Origin: an uncultured Lachnospiraceae bacterium
Lineage (GTDB): Bacteria > Bacillota > Clostridia > Lachnospirales > Lachnospiraceae
DNA length: 64,000 nt
Reading direction: 5' to 3'
Assembly: GCA_947575805.1 (NCBI GenBank)
Contig: CANPOY010000001.1
Span: 62,001-126,000 of the forward strand
Below are positions 29,466-39,747 of this stretch, in pieces. The notes under the pieces were generated by a model. The model was not told the origin of the DNA and did not search any database. It saw only the letters and a list, made by a program, of their open reading frames with translations. The stretch's first letter is position 1. Each line of letters starts with the position of its first letter. A program made the position numbers and the translations under genes.

Positions 29466-30410
29466 CTATATCCTCCCCTGCGTCAGTTTTAATACTTTGA
29501 CTGCATGTGCAATGTCGCTGTCAGATTTTACCCTGCCCTCAATCATATCCAGGAAATACTCCAGCTCCCTGATCTGGTAGTCATCACGCATCTCCTGAAA
29601 ATCCAGGATCTTCCCTGTCTTCATAAACTCTATCCTGCTGTTTACAAGATCCCCGCAAATAGTATCCTCATCTGTCAGTACCATAATCTGACGAATCGTC
29701 TTTCTTCCGAAATAATCCAGGTGAAGCTCAACGATTTTATCCGCATACTCAGCTATATATACGGCATAATCCTCACTGTCTATTTCAAGCGCCGATTTCT
29801 TCCCGCACAGATGAAATACCTTCCGAGGCATTCCGGTCAAAAACGTCAGATAATCCCATTCATGAATGAGATCAATGGAAACGCCTCCTCCCAGCTTTTT
29901 GCTTGCGCTGTATGTCTGCCGATAATCCGTACCCGGACGCCATTCCGGCAAATAACTGGAGGAAATGCTTCTGATCGATATGACTTTACCAAAGTCCACG
30001 TTTTCCTTCACATATCTTATAACTGCATTGTATCTCAGCGGACAGGCCACATAGTAAACGGCGTCTTCCTTCAGCCTCAGATTTTCTGCTTCTTCTATCT
30101 GGTTCACGGATGAAACCGGTTTCTCTATAAAGAAATTCCTGCCATATTTCATTGTGTTTTTCAGGCTCTCGATATGGTACTCCGTTGGATTTGTTATAAA
30201 GACTGCATCGTATTCGGAGTCTATCTCGTCAAAACCCGTATACACTTTTCCCAGCCCAAGCTCATCATCCTTCCTGTCAGCCCCGGCGCTTCGCCTGACC
30301 GCGTCAACTCTTAATTCTATTCCCCTCTCGCTGCAGACCGTCCGCAGATTTCTTATATGACGCCTGGCAATGGAGCCTATCCCCACAAAGCAAACCTTTA
30401 ACGACTTCAC
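29466..30410 (-). CDS. Gfo/Idh/MocA family oxidoreductase
   Basis: VCFVGIGSIARRHIRNL; FFIEKPVSS; GGGVSIDLIHEWDYL. Confidence 0.83.
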   Translation of the reverse strand: MKSLKVCFVGIGSIARRHIRNLRTVCSERGIELRVDAVRRSAGADRKDDELGLGKVYTGFDEIDSEYDAVFITNPTEYHIESLKNTMKYGRNFFIEKPVSSVNQIEEAENLRLKEDAVYYVACPLRYNAVIRYVKENVDFGKVISIRSISSSYLPEWRPGTDYRQTYSASKKLGGGVSIDLIHEWDYLTFLTGMPRKVFHLCGKKSALEIDSEDYAVYIAEYADKIVELHLDYFGRKTIRQIMVLTDEDTICGDLVNSRIEFMKTGKILDFQEMRDDYQIRELEYFLDMIEGRVKSDSDIAHAVKVLKLTQGRI

Positions 30411-31396
30411 ACCTCTTCCTCCATCGCATCTATCAGCTTCAGGATTTCCAGATCCTGTACAAATCCGTATTCCGGCTGCCGGTCATTCAGGACCGCCTCC
30501 ATAAATTCCCTGATCTCGTTTTTGTAAGCATTTTCCACCACGAACGCCCTGTAACCGTCCCTGTGCTCTTCGGCTTCCTGCAAAACCACCTGCTCCAGCA
30601 TATCCCTTTCCGCATTGTACTCACACAGGGAATCCGGCGTCCCACTCCACTGTATGTATCTGTGCTCGCCATAAATCTCCAGTTTCCTTACTGCAACCGG
30701 CGAAACAACATCTATGATCAGCGCTCCTTTATTGCCGTTTTCATGCTCTGTCTGGATGATATAATTGTCCCGGTAATCTATGTTTAATCCCGTCATTTTA
30801 TCCGCCAGCACATGCGTCTTCCTAACCCTCCCGAATGTCTGGGTAAGCCACGGAAGCTCTATCGCCATGATCTCCCTGCATCCGTTCGTCCGCCTGTCAC
30901 CGATGAAGAATTCCGTGTAGTTCTCCCATGGATGCCAGTCCGGCAGATACTGTCCTATGTGGTAAATATAATTCCACCGCCGGTCTTTGCCAACCCTGCT
31001 TCGGATATAACGGATCTCCTCACGGTAAAGAAAGGTAGAAGACAAAAAAAGCCTGCAGCCGTTTTCCCGGGCAAGCTCCATATTCCTCTCATAGCCGTCC
31101 GGCACCAGATTCAGCTCCGTAAATACATTCCACCTGTTTTGAAGGCATTCTGTAATGATCGAACTGTGGGACAGGGGCGACGTGCATACAAAAGCAGCAT
31201 CAACAGGAAACCTTCTGCCCGCCTCCTCCACAGAGTCCACACATTCAATGCCTGACTGCTCCTTTGCTTCCTGCCTGCGGTCCGCCCTTCCATCCACGCC
31301 GAAAATTTTAAAGTCCGGATAAAGCTCCCGCAATAATCTGATACGTCTCTTCCCCATAGAGCCAAGGCCGATCACCAGCACGTTCATATCATGCAC
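30407..31396 (-). CDS. Gfo/Idh/MocA family oxidoreductase
   Basis: NVLVIGLGSMGKRRIRLLREL; 4-bp overlap with neighbour. Confidence 0.8.
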   Translation of the reverse strand: MHDMNVLVIGLGSMGKRRIRLLRELYPDFKIFGVDGRADRRQEAKEQSGIECVDSVEEAGRRFPVDAAFVCTSPLSHSSIITECLQNRWNVFTELNLVPDGYERNMELARENGCRLFLSSTFLYREEIRYIRSRVGKDRRWNYIYHIGQYLPDWHPWENYTEFFIGDRRTNGCREIMAIELPWLTQTFGRVRKTHVLADKMTGLNIDYRDNYIIQTEHENGNKGALIIDVVSPVAVRKLEIYGEHRYIQWSGTPDSLCEYNAERDMLEQVVLQEAEEHRDGYRAFVVENAYKNEIREFMEAVLNDRQPEYGFVQDLEILKLIDAMEEEV

Positions 31397-31407
31397 CTCC
31401 CTTTCAT

Positions 31408-32577
31408 CTATATTTCAAAATCAATGTCAAAAAATTTCTTCTTGATGTCTATTCGGTCGTTTTCAAAAAAGTCCCTCATTATCTTTATAATCTTTTCTGA
31501 GGTATGACCGTCACCATACGGATTTTCAGCCTTTTTTATTGCCTCTCTGAAAGAATCGTCCATTGCCTTATGAATGGCTTCCTCAATAGCATGCCTCTCC
31601 GGTTTACAGGAAATTACTGTTTCGCCGGATATTCTGCCCCGCTGCCGGTCTCCGATGTTTATGGTGGGGATATGAAATGACGGGGCCTCCATAAGACCGC
31701 TTGATGAATTGCCTATTACAAACAGGGAATTTTTGAGCGCGCTGAGATAACGCCTCATTCCAAGAGAATCCACCAGACAGAAGTTATCGTTACGCCTGGC
31801 ATATTCCTTCAGTATCCGATTGATGCTTCGCCCGTCCGTATCCGAATTGGCCCCGGTGAAAAGATACCTTATCTCCTTATGCTGATCCAAAGCCGAAAGC
31901 AGCTCCTCTGCCTGCTTTCCGGCAGTAGCCGTTTCCAGGGTAACCGGATGAAAAGTACCCACTGCATACCTTTCCCCAAGCGCAAATCCGATACTGTCCT
32001 CCAGTTCCGCTACTGACATACATTGTGTGTTTAAAGCATTTTCAACGCCCATTGCGCCTACATGAAACACACGATCCGGTGACTCCCCCATTTGTATGAC
32101 ACGTTTACGGTATACCTCCGTACTTGTAAAATGAAGGTAGCTCATTTTCGTCAGACTGTGCCTGATTGCCTCGTCAATAGCCCCTTCCGTTGTCTCACCG
32201 CCATGTAAATGAAAGATCGGTATTCTGGCATTCACCGCCGCGCAACATACTGCCAGCGTTTCATAACGGTCCCCCAGAACCATGACGGCATCCGGTTTGC
32301 ATTCCTCAAAATATTCCGAAAAACTGATCAAGGCGAGACCCATGCTTTTCGATATTGCAGCCGGAGTATCGGAGCTGAGGACAATTTCTATCTTTTTATC
32401 AACCGGCATCTGATCTGACTCTATTTCCCGTACCGTCATGCCAAATTCCGGTGAAAGGTGCATACCGGTAACTGCAATCCGCGTGTCATAATACGGATCC
32501 TCCAGAAGCTTTGTCATAATCGGCTTCAACAGTCCATATTCCGCCCTTGTCGCCGTAAGAATCACTATTTTTTTCAT
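31408..32577 (-). CDS. UDP-N-acetylglucosamine 2-epimerase (hydrolysing), NeuC/LegG-like
   Basis: KIVILTATRAEYGLLKPIM; VLGDRYETLA; HLHGGETTEGAIDEAIRHSLTKMS. Confidence 0.9.
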   Translation of the reverse strand: MKKIVILTATRAEYGLLKPIMTKLLEDPYYDTRIAVTGMHLSPEFGMTVREIESDQMPVDKKIEIVLSSDTPAAISKSMGLALISFSEYFEECKPDAVMVLGDRYETLAVCCAAVNARIPIFHLHGGETTEGAIDEAIRHSLTKMSYLHFTSTEVYRKRVIQMGESPDRVFHVGAMGVENALNTQCMSVAELEDSIGFALGERYAVGTFHPVTLETATAGKQAEELLSALDQHKEIRYLFTGANSDTDGRSINRILKEYARRNDNFCLVDSLGMRRYLSALKNSLFVIGNSSSGLMEAPSFHIPTINIGDRQRGRISGETVISCKPERHAIEEAIHKAMDDSFREAIKKAENPYGDGHTSEKIIKIMRDFFENDRIDIKKKFFDIDFEI

Positions 32578-33569
32578 AATTCTATCAATTCATCCTCTTC
32601 AAAATCCCTGACTGCCCTTGTCCCAAGGACCTCATTCCACCTCATGGGACTGATGCCAGTTCCCGGGCGCTTCGTGGTCAGGTTCTCTTCCGTCAGAATA
32701 TCCCCGGCCTTGATGTTGTCTGCCGCAATAATGCTTTTGCGCGCCACGGCAATGTTTGCTTTCTCTGATTCAGATGGCGCCTTGATTCCGTCTCCCAGCG
32801 CCTTTTCTATATTGCGTATGGCCTTTACCATTGCCTCCAGCTCATCCGGCTCCAGACTTGCCTTGTGATCCGGCCCTTCCATGTGGCGGTCCAGGGTAAA
32901 GTGCTTCTCAATCACCTCCGCCCCCAGCGCCACGGCCGCAATCGGCACTTCAATCCCTCTGGTGTGGTCGGAATAGCCCACCGCACAGCCAAATTGCTCC
33001 TTCAGCGTGAGCATTGCGTTCAGGTTCACATCCTCCATTGGCGTGGGATAATTGGTGGTACAGTGTAACAGGGTAATCTTACCGGCACCGTTCCCCCGCA
33101 GGACAGCCAGCGCATCCTCTGCCTCCTGCAGCGTACTCATGCCTGTTGACAGGATAATGTCCTTTCCCGTCTTCGCGATCTCCACCAGAAACGGATAATT
33201 TGTTATCTCGCCGGAAGGAATTTTCCACACATCCTGCAGATCATTTAAGAACTGCATACTCTCCACTTCAAACGGTGTGGATAAGAATTGAATGCCAGTT
33301 TCCCGGCAGTAATCCGCCAGGGCCACGTATTCCTGCCTTTTCAGCGTAAGCCTGCCAAGCATGGCATCCTGGGGCTCGTCAACGCCCATATTTTTCTTCT
33401 GATAGTCGGCCATAACGGCATGTCTGGATGCCAGCTTCTCCGGAATAAATGTCTGAAACTTTACAATATCCGCCCCGCACCTTTTTGCCTCGCGCACAAG
33501 CTCCTTTGCTATGTTAATGTCCCCGTTGTGATTCACACCTGCCTCGGCAATAATCAGAACCTTTCTCAT
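32574..33569 (-). CDS. N-acetylneuraminate/legionaminate synthase (NeuB/LegI-like)
   Basis: IIAEAGVNHNGDINIAKELVREAKRCGADIVKFQTF; C-terminal SAF domain. Confidence 0.93.
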   Translation of the reverse strand: MRKVLIIAEAGVNHNGDINIAKELVREAKRCGADIVKFQTFIPEKLASRHAVMADYQKKNMGVDEPQDAMLGRLTLKRQEYVALADYCRETGIQFLSTPFEVESMQFLNDLQDVWKIPSGEITNYPFLVEIAKTGKDIILSTGMSTLQEAEDALAVLRGNGAGKITLLHCTTNYPTPMEDVNLNAMLTLKEQFGCAVGYSDHTRGIEVPIAAVALGAEVIEKHFTLDRHMEGPDHKASLEPDELEAMVKAIRNIEKALGDGIKAPSESEKANIAVARKSIIAADNIKAGDILTEENLTTKRPGTGISPMRWNEVLGTRAVRDFEEDELIEL

Positions 33570-34453
33570 GCCATCCTGTCTCCTGTCCTTATTTTCCCGT
33601 CATATACATACTCCGTCACTTCAATAAAGGTATCCTTTGTTTTCACGTAAAACCCGTGCTCCGATTTCCCAAGTATCTGCCCCGGCGTATTAATGTACCT
33701 GTGGGCGCCCTTTACTTCTCTTACCCTGTTAATTTTGATTTCCTTCCCGTTGAGCGTCGAGGTAGCCATCGGTCCGGGCCTGCAGATTGCTCTTACAAAA
33801 TTGAATATCTCACGGCTGCCTGTATTCCAGTCAATGATTTCATCTCCGGGGCCTCTCATGCCGCAATACATGCCAACCGGATCGATCGTGTCCTGTCTGG
33901 TAATCTGTACCGTGCCGGACTGAATGACCTTTACCGCGTCATAAAGGACATCGGCGCAGCCTGTATAAGCGGTATTCAGTAAAGTACTGTAGTCATCCTC
34001 ATCCGTAATCGGATAGGTTTTCTGAAGAATAATATCTCCCGTATCAATTCCTTCATCAACATAATGTACCGTGATGCCGAACTCTTTTTCATCATTGATC
34101 AGTGCCCAGTTCAGAATGTTCCGGCCGCGGTAAAAGGGAAGCTTTCCCGCATGGCAGTTTATCGTTTTTAAGGTCGGATAGTCTATGGTTCTTATCTTGA
34201 AAATCTGGTTAAAAGACATGGAGACAAACAAATCCACATCATATTTTGATATGCTGTCCAGAAATTCATCGGAATTTATATTCTGATGGATTTCTACAGG
34301 AATATGATTGTCTTCTGCCAGCGCCATCAATTCAGGATCCCGCTTATCATACCTTACGGTGACAAACTTAATCTCTATCGTCTTATCACTTATAAGCCGC
34401 TTAAACGCTTCGTGGGCCCACGGGCCGTCGCCAAAATATCCTATTTTCATCAT
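33566..34453 (-). CDS. Formyltransferase family protein (sugar N-formyltransferase-like)
   Basis: INCHAGKLPFYRGRNILNWALINDEKEFGITVHYVDEGIDTGDII with N-x-H...DTGDI catalytic set. Confidence 0.82.
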   Translation of the reverse strand: MMKIGYFGDGPWAHEAFKRLISDKTIEIKFVTVRYDKRDPELMALAEDNHIPVEIHQNINSDEFLDSISKYDVDLFVSMSFNQIFKIRTIDYPTLKTINCHAGKLPFYRGRNILNWALINDEKEFGITVHYVDEGIDTGDIILQKTYPITDEDDYSTLLNTAYTGCADVLYDAVKVIQSGTVQITRQDTIDPVGMYCGMRGPGDEIIDWNTGSREIFNFVRAICRPGPMATSTLNGKEIKINRVREVKGAHRYINTPGQILGKSEHGFYVKTKDTFIEVTEYVYDGKIRTGDRMA

Positions 34454-34489
34454 GCTGCCTACCTCCTGTCAGAACATTCTCTTCCCTTC

Positions 34490-35533
34490 TTATTCCCCGT
34501 ATAGCCTGATCCGCATTTTTTCCAATTCCGGAAGCTGCCCCATATCCATCCAGTCGTTCTCACTGACAGGAAAAACCGCAACCCGCTTCCCTCTCTGTCG
34601 CTCCTTTTCCACAATATCAGGGAAGCCGATCGAAACATTATCTTCCATATCTTCAATTACTTCCGGCTCAACAAGGTAGATTCCGGTATTCGTCAAAAAA
34701 GACATGAGCGGCTTCTCCCTCATGTCCTGAATTGTCCCGTTTATTCCCATTTCCACGACACCGTATGGAATGTTGATATTCTTGTATGCACAGATCATGG
34801 TGATGGTGTTCCCGTTCTCCTTATGAAACTTCAGCATGCTCTCATAGTTGGCCGTCAGAAGAGCGTCGCAGTTTGCAAAAAAGAACGTATCTCGGAGCTT
34901 TCCCCTGAGAAGGCTTAAACCGCCGCCTGTACCCAGAGGCTTCATTTCATCATACCAGGTAATATTGTAATGATTGTCATTATCGGCAAAATATGCCTTC
35001 ATCAAATCCCGCTTATAATTCACTATGATGTGGAATTCCTTACAGTCGTATGATTGATATTCCTTCATGATGTGCTCAATGATAGGAAGATCGCCCACGG
35101 GTATCAGGGGTTTAGGCAGCACTCTCGTAAAAGGATCCAGCCTGGTTCCCCTTCCTCCTGCATTGATCACCACCGGAATTTGCAATGCCGCTTTCTCTTT
35201 GCTCTTTTGTTCGCCTCCGGTATAAATATCCGCTATTCTCTCTTCCCGATCTATAATAGGAATCGCAACATAATTCTGTCCATGGTACATGGACTTTGCT
35301 TCCGTCAGTGTATGTGCTGTTTTAGGCTTACGATTTGCAGCCTGCATAATGTTGTCTGACATTTTCCCTCCGGCTAAGAGATAGCGCCTTATGTCACCGT
35401 CTGTCACACAGCCGGCAAATACTCCCTGCTCATTTGCCAGAAATAAGATACCTTTGCCGTTACGGTCAATTCTTTGCATCGCTTCTGAAATTAAGAGCAG
35501 GCTGCTGCCGACCAGCGTATCAAAATTATCCAT
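34490..35533 (-). CDS. Nucleotidyltransferase with N-terminal CBS domain, PtmE-like (GlcN-1-P guanylyltransferase-like)
   Basis: CBS-type GCVTDGDIRRYLLAGG, then VVINAGGRGTRLDPFTRVLPKPLIPVGDLPIIEHIM. Confidence 0.84.
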   Translation of the reverse strand: MDNFDTLVGSSLLLISEAMQRIDRNGKGILFLANEQGVFAGCVTDGDIRRYLLAGGKMSDNIMQAANRKPKTAHTLTEAKSMYHGQNYVAIPIIDREERIADIYTGGEQKSKEKAALQIPVVINAGGRGTRLDPFTRVLPKPLIPVGDLPIIEHIMKEYQSYDCKEFHIIVNYKRDLMKAYFADNDNHYNITWYDEMKPLGTGGGLSLLRGKLRDTFFFANCDALLTANYESMLKFHKENGNTITMICAYKNINIPYGVVEMGINGTIQDMREKPLMSFLTNTGIYLVEPEVIEDMEDNVSIGFPDIVEKERQRGKRVAVFPVSENDWMDMGQLPELEKMRIRLYGE

Positions 35534-35556
35534 ACATAATCACCAAACCAAACATT

Positions 35557-36672
35557 TTATTCTTCCCAGACGGGGTGCTTCAATACCCATTTCCCATACT
35601 CATCTTGTGTAAACAAATCCGTGTTGTACAGGGAATCAATAATGCTCCAGAATTCCGTTTCCGTATAACCGCAGAACTTACAGAAATCCCTAACACAAAG
35701 CGGATCAAGCTTGCCGTCATGCTTTTTCACAAGCTCTTTCGCTTCCTCCCGGGAAATCAGTCCATATCTGACCATCCGGGCGGCATAATCGGTAGCAAAC
35801 TGATGACCGAATTTAGGGTATTTCATCCAGGAATGTACCAGATAAGCTCTGCTGTCAACCTGATCGAAATTTTCTACATGATGCGTCCTGTCCCATTCAT
35901 GAGTGAGATCATGGAAACCATGCTTTTTAGCAAATTCATAATTCTTAAAACTGTTCCATTGTGTGAAATAGGAAATATATATCGGATCCAGCCTGTCCAG
36001 CTCCTCCTGCTTGGGCGCCCTTGTGAAAAAGAGATCCTGCGCCGTAACTCCCGCATTATCCATCAATTCCTGCTCGTTGATTCCGGATGCCACGCCGTTG
36101 CTTAACTGCTCTTTTGCAGAATAAGTTTCTTTTGCATCTGCTCCGCCATATTCATAGCTGACATTCTCTCCGTATACAAGCAGGGGGGTGTTAAACTTTG
36201 CCGCCATCATCAGCGGATAGGTATAGATCAGGCGGTCAATATACCATGTTGGCTTACCATACCTTTCAAACATATACCGCATCAGCTTCCTCTGTGTGCG
36301 TATATCCGGCTTCATGCTGATGATGCTGCATCCAAACTCTTCGGATATGTTCCTGATGTTATGCACCCCCGCATCGGTCATCGGGAAATTGTCCTCCACC
36401 GAGAAAAGGATCGGGTTCATGTGCATTACGTTTTTCATAAGATGAACTTGATAATGAGAATCCTTGCCTCCGGATACCGCAATTGCACAGTCCGGTCCGT
36501 CACCGTTCATCCCCCGATACCGGGCGCATAGTTCCTCGAATTCCTTCCAGCGGGAATCCCAGTCAATAGATTTCCTCTTTTCATAGGATTGGCATGCAGA
36601 ACAAATCCCCTCTTCGTTAAAGGTGATTCCCGGCCTGGTATCAGGCATAACACACTTTTTGCAATAGATCAT
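35557..36672 (-). CDS. N-acetyl sugar amidotransferase (PseA/WbpG family)
   Basis: YCKKCVMPDTRPGITFNEEGICSACQ; PP-loop AVSGGKDSHYQVHLM. Confidence 0.87.
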   Translation of the reverse strand: MIYCKKCVMPDTRPGITFNEEGICSACQSYEKRKSIDWDSRWKEFEELCARYRGMNGDGPDCAIAVSGGKDSHYQVHLMKNVMHMNPILFSVEDNFPMTDAGVHNIRNISEEFGCSIISMKPDIRTQRKLMRYMFERYGKPTWYIDRLIYTYPLMMAAKFNTPLLVYGENVSYEYGGADAKETYSAKEQLSNGVASGINEQELMDNAGVTAQDLFFTRAPKQEELDRLDPIYISYFTQWNSFKNYEFAKKHGFHDLTHEWDRTHHVENFDQVDSRAYLVHSWMKYPKFGHQFATDYAARMVRYGLISREEAKELVKKHDGKLDPLCVRDFCKFCGYTETEFWSIIDSLYNTDLFTQDEYGKWVLKHPVWEE

Positions 36673-36685
36673 AACATTTTCCTCC

Positions 36686-38053
36686 TCATTCCATTACATG
36701 AATTAAATTACTTTCGTGTGTTTCAACTAACAAAAAAACCGCACAGGCGGCTATACTGGTAAAGAAATATACTGAAATAGTATAAAAATTGCCAAACACA
36801 CTCATTGCCGCCCATGTAACCAGATATACCTCAAATCCTTTTGCCCCTTCCGATCTGGCTATTAATATCCAGATGCCTACGATAAGGCCAAGAAGAAACA
36901 CTCCAAACAGATACATATCTCCCAATTCATATATGGTTGGTCCCCAGATTGTAGACGCATTAAATCCATTCAACCCGTGTATATGAAAGGCAGCGTCATT
37001 ATATTTTGCAATGGCGGATACATCTCCGAATAGTCTTACCAAAGGTTCCAACACGCTGTATAATGAGCCAGGGTGGTTTGTTTCTACCATACATTGCAAT
37101 AGCACATCATAATTTATTGACGTATAGGCATAGGTCCAGTTAATCACACTGTTCGTGCTTTTTGATTCCAGAAGATACTCTATGGTGCCTGATACATTAT
37201 TCCATCCTCGTTGCTGCTGTCTGTAATTTCCAAAGAGCGTAAATGCAATTAATACTACTACACTCATGATAGCCAGCGAGCGGATCAGCTTCCTGTTGTT
37301 TAAAAAGCGGCTCCCATAATGCTGCATCAGGCAAATAGCAAGAAATATCGCGATAGTCATCATATTGTTCCTGCTTACCGCAAAGACTCCATACAGAAGA
37401 AAGCAGCCTGCCGCAATTACAATCCGTAATTTTTTCTTTACGACGGGTATAAACATCAGGGAAATCCACATAAACAATTCTGATAAACCGGATAACCCTC
37501 CAATCATATAATTTTTGGCGCCGTCATTACTAAAATCATGGTCAAACAGTCTGATGCCCGTCATATAAAAGTTTATCATCTTCAAAAACACAAAACATAC
37601 AAAGCAGACTGTAGCTAATAGATCCGGTTTCAGCCTTGTTTTGCAATGGATTCTGATAACCCTGCAGGTTTCAAACATTCGCAGGATCATGATAAACAGC
37701 AAAGATCCTATGACTAAGTAATAGATACTGCTCCAGCTTTTTCTCACCTGCAATCCACTGATATAGAAGCAGTTAAAAGCCAAAAATGCAAAATAGGAAC
37801 ATGCAAATACATTACTGACACATATCCCTCTTTTCAAGATGTCCAGCAGCCCCCATGCCACAACACCTAACGATATTAAATAGGTGATAATATTAAAGAA
37901 AGATCTGGCGTCAGAATCTGAGTGTATCACATATGCAAAAAAAGCTATCACAAGCAGCAAAAACAGACCACATAAATATACTTTAACTCTATTGTTCGAT
38001 ATGAATTTATCAGATGTTTTGATTTTAGAAGAATAAATATTTATTTTCTGCAT
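36686..38053 (-). CDS. Oligosaccharide repeat unit polymerase (Wzy-like)
   Basis: 455-aa multi-TM protein inside the polysaccharide locus. Confidence 0.72.
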   Translation of the reverse strand: MQKINIYSSKIKTSDKFISNNRVKVYLCGLFLLLVIAFFAYVIHSDSDARSFFNIITYLISLGVVAWGLLDILKRGICVSNVFACSYFAFLAFNCFYISGLQVRKSWSSIYYLVIGSLLFIMILRMFETCRVIRIHCKTRLKPDLLATVCFVCFVFLKMINFYMTGIRLFDHDFSNDGAKNYMIGGLSGLSELFMWISLMFIPVVKKKLRIVIAAGCFLLYGVFAVSRNNMMTIAIFLAICLMQHYGSRFLNNRKLIRSLAIMSVVVLIAFTLFGNYRQQQRGWNNVSGTIEYLLESKSTNSVINWTYAYTSINYDVLLQCMVETNHPGSLYSVLEPLVRLFGDVSAIAKYNDAAFHIHGLNGFNASTIWGPTIYELGDMYLFGVFLLGLIVGIWILIARSEGAKGFEVYLVTWAAMSVFGNFYTISVYFFTSIAACAVFLLVETHESNLIHVME

Positions 38054-38115
38054 ATACTTCTTCTCCTTACTACGGATTTAAACAGCAAAATCAAACCTGA
38101 TAATTGTATATGGCG

Positions 38116-39732
38116 TTACTTCCAGTATCTGGAAAAGTCCATTTCAGCCTTATTTTCAATACAATGAAACAGGTACTCAAAAACTTCGTCCTCATCAAGC
38201 TCTTTCTCCGAATCAATAGTAAATGCGACAGGTGATGCGTCCTTTACCTCTACCAATGTCTGCGGCATTGTCCGCATAAAAAAGAAATAATGCAGATACT
38301 GAAACAATCTTTCTTTTCTATCATCATCAACTACCAGTTCTCCGTTTATCCCTTTCGTTAATAAATCCTGATACTCTTCCGTTGACGCAATGTCAAAAGC
38401 TATATTCTTGTCCTTAAACGGAGGACAGCCACAAAGTATAACAGGAATACCCAGATATGTTAATTCAAGCGTAACCGTGGAGCTGAACGTTATCCCAAAA
38501 TCAACATTTTCTCCCAAGGTATAGCTGTTAATTTCATGCTTGGGATCCAGCAAAATCACATTTGGGGGCAGCTCTTCATATAATTCATAAAGCATTTTCG
38601 CCGTTGTTTCTTTCCCCGAGTCAGTTCCGATATTTACCTCTGCCGGATGTGCCCTTATGATTAGTGCAGCCTTTTCTATTTTGGAAAAGTAATCAACGGT
38701 ATACTTCAGCCAGTCTTTAAATCCGGGAAATACTGTGGATCCGCCAGTAACCTGACCGTCCCACGGTATGTTGGGGAACATTCCCACCAGTTTCCTGTCC
38801 GGGTCAATTCCAAGAAGGGCCGCTATCTGACTTCTGTTAAAATGTTTCTTATTATTTTTGTTATAATCAAAGGCAACATTATCGTCATTCACTTTCCCCA
38901 ATCTCTCATCAAGAAACCTTATTACTTTTGATTTCTCCGTTACGGAAAGCTCATGCTTTTCCCACTTGTTCTCCGTATCATTTATTACGCCTGTCAAATA
39001 GGAATCATCATATGTGAATTCAATACCGCAATGGTTATAATTCTGACCATGTGTAATCACATAAATATTTTTGATCTTGCAGTATTCAACAATCGCCCCC
39101 CATGTAGAATAGGTACCATGTGAAGTCAATACATATCTGGGGTGTATTTCATTGCATATCTTGTCCATAACAATAATGGTGGCAAATATAGTAAACAGGA
39201 ACTGCCGGGTTATGGAATTATCCTTTACGTCCGGTTGGGCAAGCAAATAGTATCTTTGCAAAGCGGAATACAGAATTTTATTGATATGAATACTTTCATA
39301 ATAAAATGGTTTGTCTAAACCGTTATTGATGTACTCAGCCGTAAGCTTGTCAATTTGTTTCAGCTCCGTATCGCCCAGGTACATTTCATACGTAAGGTCA
39401 TGTCCCCCGAATGCTGAAATGAATTCCTTCTGCCTCGTTTGGCACAGCTCACATCGTAACCGTCTGTGAGAAAGTTCCGCATTCAATGAATCACACTTTT
39501 TTAGAAAATTGCCGCATCTCAGAAAATATACATTTTTTCCCTTGATTGCTGCTTTCCTGCCATACAGGCCTTCAAATGTATGACCAAATCCTCCTATAAT
39601 ATTTGTTATAAGAATACTTTCTCCTGCTTCTGTTTGATCAGCAGAACCTTTTATTCTTAAGTAATCCCTGTATGGATTAAACTCGTTCTTAATGTTTGTT
39701 TTCCAATATTCGATAAGATTTCCAATCAGCAT
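38116..39732 (-). CDS. Capsule polysaccharide synthesis-type GT-B protein (putative glycosyltransferase)
   Basis: LVGMFPNIPWDG, LIIRAHPAEVN and FGITFSSTVTLELTYLGIPVILCG. Confidence 0.6.
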   Translation of the reverse strand: MLIGNLIEYWKTNIKNEFNPYRDYLRIKGSADQTEAGESILITNIIGGFGHTFEGLYGRKAAIKGKNVYFLRCGNFLKKCDSLNAELSHRRLRCELCQTRQKEFISAFGGHDLTYEMYLGDTELKQIDKLTAEYINNGLDKPFYYESIHINKILYSALQRYYLLAQPDVKDNSITRQFLFTIFATIIVMDKICNEIHPRYVLTSHGTYSTWGAIVEYCKIKNIYVITHGQNYNHCGIEFTYDDSYLTGVINDTENKWEKHELSVTEKSKVIRFLDERLGKVNDDNVAFDYNKNNKKHFNRSQIAALLGIDPDRKLVGMFPNIPWDGQVTGGSTVFPGFKDWLKYTVDYFSKIEKAALIIRAHPAEVNIGTDSGKETTAKMLYELYEELPPNVILLDPKHEINSYTLGENVDFGITFSSTVTLELTYLGIPVILCGCPPFKDKNIAFDIASTEEYQDLLTKGINGELVVDDDRKERLFQYLHYFFFMRTMPQTLVEVKDASPVAFTIDSEKELDEDEVFEYLFHCIENKAEMDFSRYWK

Positions 39733-39747
39733 AGTTAAAACACACTC

